This document shows positions 1-8,763 of a stretch of DNA of 64,000 nucleotides, one piece after another. This stretch comes from Yoonia sp035117555 (GTDB lineage Bacteria; Pseudomonadota; Alphaproteobacteria; Rhodobacterales; Rhodobacteraceae). The notes under the pieces are model-generated. The model was given only the letters and a program-made list of their open reading frames with translations, was not told where the DNA came from and did not search any database. The translations under genes and the position numbers were made by a program. The stretch's first letter is position 1. Every line of letters begins with the position of its first letter. The stretch lies in assembly GCF_035117555.1 (NCBI RefSeq), contig NZ_JAYKPK010000002.1:124001-188000 (forward strand). The letters run 5' to 3'.

Positions 1-2
1 AG

Positions 3-575
3 CTATCCACCGGCGATCTGTTGCGCGCCGCTGTTGCTGCGGGGACAGAGGCCGGCAAAACCGCCAAGGCGGTGATGACCGCAGGCGGGCTAGTCAGCGA
101 TGACATCGTGCTGGCGATCCTGAAAGACCGGATGGCCGAACCCGACACCGCACAAGGCGTGATCCTTGACGGTTTCCCGCGCACGACTGTGCAGGCAGAA
201 GCACTTGATAAACTGCTGGCCGAAAGCGGGCAACGGATCAATGCCGCCGTGTCGCTGGATGTCGATGATGCGGAAATGGTCAACCGCATTGCCGGGCGTT
301 ACACCTGCGGCAACTGCGGTGAAGGCTATCATGATACGTTCAAAACACCCGCCAAACCCGGCGTCTGCGACAAATGCGCCAGCACCGACATGGTCCGACG
401 GCCCGATGACAAGGCTGAAACGGTGGGCCAACGGCTGGCGGCCTATCATGCACAGACCGCACCGTTAATCACATATTATGAGAAACAAGGTAACCTGCAA
501 CGGATCAATGCCATGGGCGAGATTGATCAGGTCGCCACAGAGCTGAACGCGATTATTCAACAAGCCATCGCGTAA
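3..575 (+). CDS. adk: Adenylate kinase, 5'-truncated by window edge
   Basis: Adenylate kinase makes two ADP from ATP and AMP in the cytoplasm. The window opens inside the gene; frame 3 begins with LSTGDLLRAAVAAGTEAGK, which follows the P-loop of the family, so the first 30 or so residues are missing. Visible family marks are ILDGFPRT (AMP site), a LID with four cysteines (CGNCG and CDKC) that should bind zinc, and the RRPDD stretch. The C-terminus looks complete. A hairpin at 587-615 follows the stop. A TTG at 21 is not the true start because coding similarity continues upstream of it. In many bacteria adk lies near secY; here a transporter follows. Confidence 0.95.
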   Translation, partial: LSTGDLLRAAVAAGTEAGKTAKAVMTAGGLVSDDIVLAILKDRMAEPDTAQGVILDGFPRTTVQAEALDKLLAESGQRINAAVSLDVDDAEMVNRIAGRYTCGNCGEGYHDTFKTPAKPGVCDKCASTDMVRRPDDKAETVGQRLAAYHAQTAPLITYYEKQGNLQRINAMGEIDQVATELNAIIQQAIA

Positions 576-586
576 CAGGGAGGGGA

Positions 587-615
587 AAAGTCGCAGGGCT
601 CAACCCTGCGGCTTT
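587..615 (+). terminator. Hairpin after adk
   Basis: AAAGTCGCAGGG and CCCTGCGGCTTT form a 12-bp stem (one G-U) around a 5-nt loop, ending in a short T-run. It lies 11 nt after the adk stop and before the ribosome site of the symporter subunit, so it probably separates two transcription units. Confidence 0.6.
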
Positions 616-644
616 CAATCGTCAACAAGGGAGGAAGCCTGAAA

Positions 645-905
645 ATGGCAGAGGAACCACAAAACAACAACGCGTATTGGGCCGCCAATGTGCGGATCAT
701 CCAGATCTCTCTGGTGGTCTGGGCATTGGTATCATTCGGTTTTGGCATCATCTTGCGCCCCGCGCTCAAGGGGATTTCCGTCGGCGGTGCCGATTTGGGA
801 TTCTGGTTTGCGCAGCAAGGCTCGATCCTGGTGTTCCTGGTGCTGATCTTTTTCTACGCCTGGCGCATGAACAAGCTCGACGCTGAACACGGCGTCGAAG
901 AATAA
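645..905 (+). CDS. DUF4212 small subunit of sodium:solute symporter
   Basis: An 86-residue membrane protein with two hydrophobic helices (about residues 18-38 and 53-75) and a W/F-rich loop between them. This is the DUF4212 pattern, usually encoded just before a large SSS-family symporter of the acetate-permease type. The start at 645 is supported by GGGAGGAAG upstream. The gene sits 21 nt before the large subunit, so the two are co-transcribed. Its role is inferred to be an accessory or stabilising subunit; substrate choice is set by the large subunit. Confidence 0.85.
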   Translation: MAEEPQNNNAYWAANVRIIQISLVVWALVSFGFGIILRPALKGISVGGADLGFWFAQQGSILVFLVLIFFYAWRMNKLDAEHGVEE

Positions 906-926
906 GCATAAGGGACAGGGAAACCA

Positions 927-2744
927 ATGGATCAGTATACACTCAACCTGCTGGTGGTCGGCGCGTCCTTTGCGCTCTACATCGGCATCGCGATCTGGGC
1001 CCGTGCGGGCACGACCGCGGAATTCTATGCAGCCGGTCAGGGCGTTCCGCCCGTGATGAACGGCATGGCGACGGCGGCAGACTGGATGTCGGCGGCGTCG
1101 TTCATTTCGATGGCAGGGATCATCGCGCTGGCACCTGCGGGCGGCTATACGCAATCATCCTTCCTGATGGGCTGGACCGGCGGCTATGTGCTTCTGGCAC
1201 TGCTGCTGGCACCTTACCTGCGCAAATTCGGCAAATTCACTGTGCCGGAATTCGTCGGTGACCGCTTCTATTCCAAAGGTGCACGGCTTGTCGCTGTGAT
1301 CTGTCTGATCGTCATCTCGGTGACTTACGTGATCGGCCAGATGCGCGGTGTGGGCGTGACCTTCGCGCGCTTCTTGGAAGTTTCGACCGATACCGGGCTT
1401 TATATCGGTGCGGCGATTGTTTTCGCCTATGCCGTTTTCGGCGGGATGAAAGGCATCACCTATACGCAGGTTGCACAATATTGCGTGCTGATCGTGGCCT
1501 ATACGATTCCTGCGATCTTCATCTCTTTGCAGATCACCGGGAATTTCCTGCCGCAGCTGGGTCTGCTCGGGGGTTATGCGCCAACCGGCGGCGATGTCGC
1601 GTTTCTGGCCAAGCTGGACGCGGTCGTCACAGAACTGGGCTTTACCCAATATACCGCTGACACGACATCGATGCTAAACATGGTGTTCTTCACAATGTCG
1701 CTGATGATCGGCACCGCCGGTCTGCCGCACGTCATCATCCGCTTTTTCACCGTGCCGAAAGTGTCGGACGCACGTTGGTCGGCAGGTTGGGCGCTGGTGT
1801 TCATCGCATTGCTTTACACCGTGGCACCTGCCGTGGGGTCGATGGCGCGTCTGAACCTGACGACGACATTCTGGCCAAATGCTGAGACAGGCCTGGCACT
1901 GGACGGTGACGCGATTTCGCTGGAAGAGATCAACACCAATCCTGACCTTGCCTGGATCAACACCTGGCAGAACACGGGTCTGCTGGGCTTTGAAGACAAG
2001 AACGGCGACGGCCTGATCCAGTACTACAACGAAAGCAATCCAGAAATGCAGGCCATCGCGGCCGAGCGTGGCTGGACCGGGAACGAGCTGACAACCGTCG
2101 ATAACGACATGATGGTTCTGGCCAACCCAGAGATCGCAGCGCTTCCGGGCTGGGTGATCGCATTGGTTGCGGCAGGCGGTCTGGCGGCGGCTTTGTCAAC
2201 GGCAGCAGGTCTGTTGCTCGCGATCTCATCGGCGGTGTCGCATGACCTGATCAAAGGCTCGATCAACCCCAATATCAGCGAAAAAGGCGAATTGCTGGCC
2301 GCGCGGATTTCCATGGGCTTTGCGATTGTGCTGGCGACATGGCTGGGACTCAACCCTCCGGGCTTTGCGGCGCAGGTGGTGGCGCTGGCCTTTGGCCTTG
2401 CTGCGGCGACGATCTTCCCTGTGCTGATGATGGGGATCTTCTCTAAGCGGGTGAACAAGGAAGGCGCGATTGTCGGGATGCTGGTGGGTCTGTTCACCAC
2501 CGCGATCTACATCTTCCTCTATCTGGGCTGGTTCTTCATCCCCGGCACAGCGACGCTGGAAAACATCCCCGCTAACTGGCTGTTCGGCATTGCACCGGCA
2601 TCCTTCGGCACCGTGGGTGCGATCCTGAACTTCGCCTCGGCCTATGCTGTGTCCGCAGTGACCAAAGCACCGCCACGCGAAATCCAGGAACTTGTGGAAT
2701 CGATCCGTGTGCCAAAAGGCGCAGGCGCGGCCACAGGTCACTAA
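927..2744 (+). CDS. Sodium:solute symporter, large subunit (ActP/VC_2705-like)
   Basis: A 605-residue inner-membrane protein of the SSS family, with about 13 hydrophobic helices and family segments such as AADWMSAASFISMAG near residue 50 and GLAAALSTAAGLLLAISSAVSHDL around 415-440. DUF4212-partnered members of this group are annotated as acetate or short-chain carboxylate symporters, but the sequence does not fix the substrate. A long extracytoplasmic loop (about residues 300-400) contains DKNGDGLI at 357-364, an EF-hand or dockerin-like calcium loop. It follows the DUF4212 gene by 21 nt and is closed by a strong terminator at 2751-2789. The cNMP/CBS/DUF294 protein downstream is a likely regulator. 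Confidence 0.9.
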   Translation: MDQYTLNLLVVGASFALYIGIAIWARAGTTAEFYAAGQGVPPVMNGMATAADWMSAASFISMAGIIALAPAGGYTQSSFLMGWTGGYVLLALLLAPYLRKFGKFTVPEFVGDRFYSKGARLVAVICLIVISVTYVIGQMRGVGVTFARFLEVSTDTGLYIGAAIVFAYAVFGGMKGITYTQVAQYCVLIVAYTIPAIFISLQITGNFLPQLGLLGGYAPTGGDVAFLAKLDAVVTELGFTQYTADTTSMLNMVFFTMSLMIGTAGLPHVIIRFFTVPKVSDARWSAGWALVFIALLYTVAPAVGSMARLNLTTTFWPNAETGLALDGDAISLEEINTNPDLAWINTWQNTGLLGFEDKNGDGLIQYYNESNPEMQAIAAERGWTGNELTTVDNDMMVLANPEIAALPGWVIALVAAGGLAAALSTAAGLLLAISSAVSHDLIKGSINPNISEKGELLAARISMGFAIVLATWLGLNPPGFAAQVVALAFGLAAATIFPVLMMGIFSKRVNKEGAIVGMLVGLFTTAIYIFLYLGWFFIPGTATLENIPANWLFGIAPASFGTVGAILNFASAYAVSAVTKAPPREIQELVESIRVPKGAGAATGH

Positions 2745-2750
2745 ACCAAC

Positions 2751-2789
2751 AAGGCGGGCAGGTCACATGATCTGCCCGCCTTGCTTTTT
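2751..2789 (+). terminator. Rho-independent terminator after symporter
   Basis: AAGGCGGGCAG (2751-2761) pairs perfectly with CTGCCCGCCTT (2772-2782) across a 10-nt loop, followed by GCTTTTT. This is a textbook intrinsic terminator 6 nt after the symporter stop. Confidence 0.9.
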
Positions 2790-2858
2790 CAGATGTCAGG
2801 CGCGCCCGCTTGTGCCAGACAGGGATAGCCAGTCAGGCTATCGTCAAGGATGCATCCG

Positions 2859-4694
2859 ATGCCACGATCAATGACCGATCTGCGCCGCTTTCTGTCATCC
2901 CTTCATCCCTACGACAGCTTGCCGGATGCTGACCTGCACCGGATTGCTGCACAATTCACCAGACACCCCATGCAAAAGGACGAGGTGATCTATCACTTCG
3001 GCGAACCCTGCAAAGGGCTCTATGTCATCCTCGACGGCGACGTCGAAATCACTGCCGAGAATGGTGAGATTGTTTCGCGCCTGAGCAGCCGCAATTCTTT
3101 CGGCGAACGCGGTCTGATGCGCGACGGCAAGACTGGCACCGCTGCCCGCGCGCTCAGCGATGGTGAATTGCTGCTGCTGCCCTCGGGCGCATTTCACGCG
3201 CTCATCACGGCCAATCCCGACGCCCATCGGTTCTTTACCCGCGGCAAGACGCGCGAGGGCATCGACGCCACCCGCCCCGCAACCTTGGTCGAAACCCGTG
3301 TCGACCAGTTGATGGCCAGCGATCCTGTCACCTGCGCATCAGATGCGACGATCAGTGACGCTGCCAAATTGATGCGGGAACATCGCATCTCCTGCCTGCC
3401 CGTCACCCAAGGCGGCAAATTGGCCGGAATCGTCACCCTGCACGATATCAACAACCGCGTCGTCGCCGAAGGTCTGGACCCTGCACAACCCGTCGCCCGG
3501 ATCATGACCGCCGATCCCCTGACCCTGCCGCCATCAGCCATCGGGTCGGACGTGCTGCATATGATGATGGAACGCCGGTTCGGCCATGTTCCCATCGTCG
3601 ATCAGGGCAAATTGGTCGGCATCGTCACCCAGACCAATCTGACCCGGTTTCAGGCGGCCAATTCCGCCTCGCTCGTCCATGGTGTGGTGCGCGCGACAAC
3701 GCCTGCCGATATGGCCAAGGTCACCGCGAAAATCCCGCAACTGCTGGTGCAACTGGTCGGCGCGGGCAACCGGCATGAAACCGTGACCCGGCTGATCACC
3801 GATATCGCCGATGCCGTTACCCGCCGCTTGCTGACACTGGCCGAGGCTGAATTCGGCCCGCCCCCGGTGCCTTACCTGTGGCTGGCCTGCGGATCGCAGG
3901 GGCGGCAGGAACAGACCGGCGTATCGGATCAGGACAATTGCCTGATGCTGGATGATGCTGTGACGGATGCCGACATGCCCTATTTCGCGACGCTCGCGAA
4001 ATTCGTCAGCGATGGGTTGGATCAGGCGGGCTATTTCTATTGCCCCGGCGACATGATGGCGACCAACCCGCGCTGGTGCCAGCCTCTGCACGTCTGGCGC
4101 AGCTATTTCCGCCGCTGGATCGACAGCCCCAGCACAGAGGCGCAGATGCTCGCGTCAGTCATGTTCGACCTGCGGCCCATCGGCGGGACCACGTCACTGT
4201 TCGATGATCTGCACCGTGAAACGCTGGAACAAGCCGCGCGCAATTCGATCTTTGTCGCGCATATGGTCTCCAATTCACTGAAACATAACCCGCCTTTGGG
4301 CCTGCTGCGCGGCTTTGCGACCCTGCGCAGCGGCGAACACAAGAACCATATCGACATGAAGATGAACGGCGTGATCCCGGTCGTCGATCTGGGACGGATC
4401 TATGCCCTGCGCGGGCAACTTGAAAGCGTCAACACCCGCGCCCGGATCGCCAGCGCCCATGGTGCCGGGCTGATCAGCCAAAGCGGCGGGCGCGATCTGC
4501 TGGATGCTTATGATCTGATCGCGCAAACACGGCTGGAGCATCAGGCCGTGCTGATCCGCGCCGGTGCAAGGCCCGATAACTTCATGTCGCCCAGTGTCTT
4601 GTCCGAATTCGAACGCAGCCACCTGCGCGACGCTTTCGTCGTCGTGCGCACGATGCAATCCGCTGTCACCCAAGGGCGCGGTGTGATCGGATAA
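2859..4694 (+). CDS. cNMP-binding/CBS/DUF294 nucleotidyltransferase-like regulator
   Basis: A cytoplasmic regulator of about 611 residues. In order: a cyclic-nucleotide-binding fold (about 15-125, with FGERGLM), two CBS domains (about 148-200 and 213-265, each ending in GIVT), a DUF294 nucleotidyltransferase-like domain with GSQGRQEQTGVSDQDN near 345-360, and a DUF294 C-terminal helical domain. The GS...DxD pattern matches the GlnD-like transferase fold, so modification of a partner is possible but unproven. Proteins like this are often encoded beside DUF4212/SSS symporters, as here. ATGs at 2850, 2859 and 2871 are possible; AAGGA lies 8 nt before 2859. The next gene starts 27 nt downstream. 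Confidence 0.85.
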   Translation: MPRSMTDLRRFLSSLHPYDSLPDADLHRIAAQFTRHPMQKDEVIYHFGEPCKGLYVILDGDVEITAENGEIVSRLSSRNSFGERGLMRDGKTGTAARALSDGELLLLPSGAFHALITANPDAHRFFTRGKTREGIDATRPATLVETRVDQLMASDPVTCASDATISDAAKLMREHRISCLPVTQGGKLAGIVTLHDINNRVVAEGLDPAQPVARIMTADPLTLPPSAIGSDVLHMMMERRFGHVPIVDQGKLVGIVTQTNLTRFQAANSASLVHGVVRATTPADMAKVTAKIPQLLVQLVGAGNRHETVTRLITDIADAVTRRLLTLAEAEFGPPPVPYLWLACGSQGRQEQTGVSDQDNCLMLDDAVTDADMPYFATLAKFVSDGLDQAGYFYCPGDMMATNPRWCQPLHVWRSYFRRWIDSPSTEAQMLASVMFDLRPIGGTTSLFDDLHRETLEQAARNSIFVAHMVSNSLKHNPPLGLLRGFATLRSGEHKNHIDMKMNGVIPVVDLGRIYALRGQLESVNTRARIASAHGAGLISQSGGRDLLDAYDLIAQTRLEHQAVLIRAGARPDNFMSPSVLSEFERSHLRDAFVVVRTMQSAVTQGRGVIG

Positions 4695-4721
4695 GAAAAG
4701 AATAATCAAAGGACCCCAAGA

Positions 4722-5246
4722 ATGTATGTCGACATAATCACGATCATCGCCGCCGGTTTCGCCGCTGCCGGTATCGCGCTGATCCTGAACCGCCTGACCG
4801 GGCGGCGCCTGCCGCGCTGGATCGTGCCCGCGACCGCCGGTGCAGGCATGATCCTCATGAGCCTGACCAATGAATACCGCTGGTATCCGCGCACGGCGAC
4901 CCTGCTGCCGGAAGGATATGAGGTGATCTCGACCGTCGATTACTCCGCCCCTTTCAGCCCCTGGACCTATGTCGTGCCTTACGTGAACCGCTTTGCCGCG
5001 GTCGATGTGGCAGGCGCGCAGCGCAACGCCAATCAGCCTGATCTGCGGCTGACCAATGTTGTTTTCTTCACACGCTGGCAATCAATGCAGACCCGGAACG
5101 CGGTGTTTGACTGCGCACAGGGGCGGTCGGCGCTGCTGGATGGCGATGCGGTCATCGATGATGACGGATCGATCCGCGTGTCGCGCTGGGATCAGACCGG
5201 GCTGGATGACCCGGCCACGGCGCTGGTCTGTCAGGCGGCCGGCTGA
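4722..5246 (+). CDS. Hypothetical membrane-anchored protein
   Basis: A 174-residue protein that I do not assign to a family with certainty. Residues 1-20 form one hydrophobic helix and a second lies around 35-50; the rest is soluble and probably periplasmic. It contains one conserved-looking WYPR segment and two cysteines near the C-terminus. AAAGGA precedes the start. Its stop overlaps the next start (TGATG), so it is translated together with the DnaQ-like exonuclease gene, and both sit downstream of the DUF294 protein. A shared role is inferred from this layout only. Confidence 0.7.
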   Translation: MYVDIITIIAAGFAAAGIALILNRLTGRRLPRWIVPATAGAGMILMSLTNEYRWYPRTATLLPEGYEVISTVDYSAPFSPWTYVVPYVNRFAAVDVAGAQRNANQPDLRLTNVVFFTRWQSMQTRNAVFDCAQGRSALLDGDAVIDDDGSIRVSRWDQTGLDDPATALVCQAAG

Positions 5247-6655
5247 TGTTCGACAGGGTCCGGCCACGGCAACGCACGCTTGCTTTCTTCGCACTGCTGG
5301 CCTTTGCCTGTATCGGCGCAGTTGTCGGTGCGCTGCTGCTGGCCAATGCACGGCTGGACCCTGATCACCCGCAAGCGGCCCTGCTGACCGCCGGATTGCT
5401 GGCGGGTTTCGCGATTTTTGGCATCTGTGCGGTCATGTGGCTGGTGCTTGACGATATGATCGTGCGCCCGCTGGAACGGCTGACCGCCGCGATGCAGGCC
5501 CATGCCGCCAGTGACATGCGCCGGGGAATCGACCCCGCGCCGCTGAAACACCTGGGCGATCTGGCAGCGGCGGCGGCGGCGCTGACAAACCGCCTTGCCG
5601 CCGCGCGGATGGCGACCGATCAGCATCTGGCGAAATCCACCAGCAAGCTGACCTTTGAACGCGAACAACTGACCCGGATCCTGTCGGCGATCCCTGCCGC
5701 CGTGCTGATGGTCAGCCCGGACCACCGCATCACGCTTTACGATGGCCATGCGGCAATGATGCTGGATGACCAGCACCATCTGGGGCTGGGTCAGCCGGTC
5801 TTTGACTATTTTGACGAAACCTATCTGCGCGCCGCGCTGGACAATCTGTCCGACAGCAGACGCGGCACGCTGGATCAGCAAGTGCCGACCGCCGATGGCG
5901 CGCGCATGCTGGATGTCAGCCTGCATGATCTGGGGCAAGGGCAGGGCTATATGCTGTCCTTTTCCGTGCCGCGCGGGGCGAGCCCGGCCCGGCCCGTCGT
6001 GTTTGATTTCGAGATGAACACCCGCAAACGATCTGGCGATATCATGAACCGGCGGCTGCGCGATCTGACCTATGTGGTGTTCGATACCGAAACCACCGGC
6101 TTTCTGCCCAACAAGGATGAGGTCGTGCAGATCGGCGCGCTGCGCCTCGTCAATGGCCAGCAGGCCAAGGGCGAGGTTTTGGACCTGCTCGTCAACCCCG
6201 GCCGCCCGATCCCGGCGCGATCTACCGCCGTGCACGGGATCAATGATGCGATGGTGCAGGACGCGCCCGATATGGCGCAGGCGGGGCGCAAATTTCACAG
6301 CTTCGCCCGCGATGCCGTGCTGGTGGCGCATAATGCGCCTTTCGATCTGGCATTCTTTCACCGCCATTCGGCACAGATTGGGGCGAAATTCGACAATCCG
6401 GTGCTGGATACGGTGCTTTTGTCCGCCGTGCTGTTCGGGATGACGGAAGGCCATACGCTGGATGAGCTGTGCCAGCGGCTTGGCGTGGAATTGCGCGATG
6501 AACACCGGCATACGGCGATTGGCGATGCGACAGCGACGCGGGATGTGTTCCTGCGGATGATCCCGATGTTAGAGGCGCGCGGGCTGACCACCTTTGGCGC
6601 GGTGCTGAACGAGATCCGCAAGCACAAAAGGTTGCTGCCGGATCTGAATGGTTAA
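5246..6655 (+). CDS. Membrane-anchored PAS-like/DnaQ-type 3'-5' exonuclease
   Basis: A 469-residue protein. Two hydrophobic helices (about 11-33 and 47-70) are followed by a HAMP-like linker, a PAS-like segment (about 140-245) and a DEDDh exonuclease domain. Catalytic residues are visible: D280 and E282 in FDTETTG, D367 in HNAPFD, and H422 and D427 in HRHTAIGD. The nuclease half resembles the DNA polymerase III epsilon subunit, but the membrane and sensor-like front makes it unlikely to be the replication subunit. It overlaps the previous gene by 1 nt and the convergent BKACE gene by 4 nt. Its function beside a symporter operon is unknown; sensing-linked nucleic acid or nucleotide trimming is one possibility. 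Confidence 0.82.
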   Translation: MFDRVRPRQRTLAFFALLAFACIGAVVGALLLANARLDPDHPQAALLTAGLLAGFAIFGICAVMWLVLDDMIVRPLERLTAAMQAHAASDMRRGIDPAPLKHLGDLAAAAAALTNRLAAARMATDQHLAKSTSKLTFEREQLTRILSAIPAAVLMVSPDHRITLYDGHAAMMLDDQHHLGLGQPVFDYFDETYLRAALDNLSDSRRGTLDQQVPTADGARMLDVSLHDLGQGQGYMLSFSVPRGASPARPVVFDFEMNTRKRSGDIMNRRLRDLTYVVFDTETTGFLPNKDEVVQIGALRLVNGQQAKGEVLDLLVNPGRPIPARSTAVHGINDAMVQDAPDMAQAGRKFHSFARDAVLVAHNAPFDLAFFHRHSAQIGAKFDNPVLDTVLLSAVLFGMTEGHTLDELCQRLGVELRDEHRHTAIGDATATRDVFLRMIPMLEARGLTTFGAVLNEIRKHKRLLPDLNG

Positions 6656-7434
6656 TGCGCGTCTCTGATCAGGCGGGCGATTTCGGCGACACGCATGGCG
6701 TTATCGGCGGCAATGCTGCCATCGGCCATATGCAGGTTGTTTTCAAATCCCACGCGGATCTTGCCGCCAAGGGCGTGAGCCGCCATCAAACATTCCGTTT
6801 CGGCCTGACCAAAAGCGCAGATCGCCCAGTCAGCTGACAGGCCCACCTGTTTCGCCATGGCCAGAAAGGGTGACAGGTCTTCCGGCGCGCTGACCTGCCC
6901 CTTGGTGTAGCGGCCCAGCACATAAAGCACGGTCAGGTTGTCAGCGGGAATGGTGCCAGCAGCGATTTCTTCGGCCAGCCAGCGGACCTGCGCTGGGTCA
7001 TAGAGGATATGCTGCACCGCCACCCCCGCTTCGGCCAAAGCGTGATAGCTGCGTCTGGCGGCGGCTTGGTCGCCATCGGCCAGCATCTCGGCCAGCGCGA
7101 TGGAGACAGCTTCCGGCGTGATCTGCCGCAGAAGCGCGCGTTGATCGGCGGGGGTGAAGATGCCCACAGCCTCTGTCGTGATCTGCACGGGCAGGGCGGG
7201 AACGGCGCGCCTGATCTCGGCAATCAGTTCCGCATAGAGCCCCGCATCCAGCACATGCGCGCCATCGGCGTCACGCACATGGGCGTGGATCGCACCGGCC
7301 CCGGCTGCGTGGCAGGCACGGGCAGTGGCGACGGTTTCAGCGATGGTCACCGGCAGCGCGGGATGATCGGCCTTGCCCCGCCGCGCGCCGTTGGGGGCGA
7401 CCATGATGGTGGGCAAATGCGTCAGCCGGTTCAT
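6652..7434 (-). CDS. Beta-keto acid cleavage enzyme (BKACE, DUF849)
   Basis: A 260-residue TIM-barrel enzyme of the BKACE family, founded by 3-keto-5-aminohexanoate cleavage enzyme. Members condense a beta-keto acid with acetyl-CoA to give acetoacetate and a new acyl-CoA. Family marks are APNGARRGKADHP at 13-25, the zinc ligands H50 and H52 in HAHVRD, TTEAVG, and the third ligand E231 in VGFENN. The substrate varies by subgroup and cannot be read here. It is the last gene of the minus-strand TAXI operon, overlapping the aminotransferase by ATGA. The transaminase next door suggests that it receives a beta-keto acid made from an amino acid. Confidence 0.88.
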   Translation of the reverse strand: MNRLTHLPTIMVAPNGARRGKADHPALPVTIAETVATARACHAAGAGAIHAHVRDADGAHVLDAGLYAELIAEIRRAVPALPVQITTEAVGIFTPADQRALLRQITPEAVSIALAEMLADGDQAAARRSYHALAEAGVAVQHILYDPAQVRWLAEEIAAGTIPADNLTVLYVLGRYTKGQVSAPEDLSPFLAMAKQVGLSADWAICAFGQAETECLMAAHALGGKIRVGFENNLHMADGSIAADNAMRVAEIARLIRDAH

Positions 7435-8759
7435 GCGGCGAGGGCGGTTTCGATGGCTATCGACAGCTTATCCGTCAACTCCCCGATCTGATCGTCACTG
7501 ATGATGAAGGGCGGGGCGAGCAGGATGTGATCACCGCGCTGCCCGTCAATCGTGCCGCCCATCGGGTAGCAGATCAGGCCAGCCTCCATCGCGGCAGCCT
7601 TGATCTTGGCGTGCAATTTGCGGGAGGGATCAAACACCGCCCTGGTTTCGCGGTCCGCCACCAGTTCCAGCCCGCGAAACAAGCCGCGCCCACGGATATC
7701 ACCGATATGGGGATGCTGGCCGAACCGGTCGCGCAATGCGGCGTCGAGCGTGTTGCCCGCCTGAAGCACACGCGGCAATAATTGCCGGTCACGGATCGCG
7801 CGCAGCACAGCCCCAGCCCCGGCGGCGGCCATGGCATGGCCCATATAGGTGTGACCATGCTGGAAGAAACCAGAACCACCCGCGATGGCATCGTAGATCC
7901 GCCCGGTGCAGATCAGCGCGCCGATGGGTTGGTATCCCGCCCCTAACCCCTTGGCGACGGTTATCATATCAGGGGCAACGTCATCTTCGGCGCAGGCGTA
8001 AAGATGCCCGGTCCGGCCCATGCCACACATGACCTCATCAAGGATCAGCAAAACGCCGTGACGGTCACATATCTGCCGGATGCGTTTGAGGTAGCCCGGC
8101 ACGGCAGGCACAGCACCCATTGTCGCCCCTACCACCGGTTCACCGACGAAGGCCATGACAGTTTCAGGGCCAAGGCGCAGAATTTCCGCCTCCAACTCAT
8201 CCGCGACGCGCAACCCGTAGTCTTCGGGCGTTTCCCCCTCCTGCCGGTCGCGGTATTCATAGCAAGGCGCGATATGGCTGGTCTCGGCCAGCAAAGGCGC
8301 GAATTGTGCGCGCCGCCAGGCATTGCCACCAGCAGCCAGCGCGCCAAGCGTATTACCGTGATAGCTTTGCCGCCGCGCAATCACCCGGTGGCGGGATGGC
8401 TGGCCGATTTCCATGAAATATTGCCGGGCGAGTTTGATCGCCGCCTCCACCGCCTCTGACCCGCCGGAGACGAGATAGACGCGGTCCAGACCTGCCGGCG
8501 CATCGGCGATCAGCAGATCGGCGAGGGTTTCGGCGACGTCCGTGGTGAAAAACCCGGTATGGGCAAATGCGATCTTGTCCAACTGGTCGTGCAAGGCGGC
8601 GCGCACATCCGGGTCGGAATGGCCAAGGCAGGACACGGCGGCCCCGCCCGAACCATCCAGATAGCGTTTGCCTGCGGCGTCGATGATATAGCAACCATCG
8701 CCTGCAACGGCCTGCGCCAATTGTCCCTTGGTCGCGCGGCCAAAGATGTGCTGTGACAA
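7431..8759 (-). CDS. Class III PLP-dependent aminotransferase
   Basis: A cytosolic aminotransferase of about 442 residues in the omega/beta-amino acid group. Visible marks are SGGSEAVEAAIKLAR (PLP phosphate region), SYHGNT, LILDEVMCGMGRTG with the PLP-binding Asp near 241, and TVAKGLGAGY with the Schiff-base Lys near 270. An ATG at 8819 would push the start 56 nt into the upstream UspA gene. A TTG at 8759 with GGAG 8 nt ahead gives the expected N-terminus and leaves a 4-nt gap, so I chose it. It overlaps the BKACE gene by 4 nt. The amine donor is probably the solute imported by the TAXI-TRAP system, by inference. Confidence 0.88.
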   Translation of the reverse strand: MSQHIFGRATKGQLAQAVAGDGCYIIDAAGKRYLDGSGGAAVSCLGHSDPDVRAALHDQLDKIAFAHTGFFTTDVAETLADLLIADAPAGLDRVYLVSGGSEAVEAAIKLARQYFMEIGQPSRHRVIARRQSYHGNTLGALAAGGNAWRRAQFAPLLAETSHIAPCYEYRDRQEGETPEDYGLRVADELEAEILRLGPETVMAFVGEPVVGATMGAVPAVPGYLKRIRQICDRHGVLLILDEVMCGMGRTGHLYACAEDDVAPDMITVAKGLGAGYQPIGALICTGRIYDAIAGGSGFFQHGHTYMGHAMAAAGAGAVLRAIRDRQLLPRVLQAGNTLDAALRDRFGQHPHIGDIRGRGLFRGLELVADRETRAVFDPSRKLHAKIKAAAMEAGLICYPMGGTIDGQRGDHILLAPPFIISDDQIGELTDKLSIAIETALAA

Positions 8760-8763
8760 GAAT

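Noticed and set aside
5231..6511. 426-codon minus-strand frame opposite the DnaQ-like gene
   Set aside because: Shadow frame; the plus strand carries intact exonuclease motifs.
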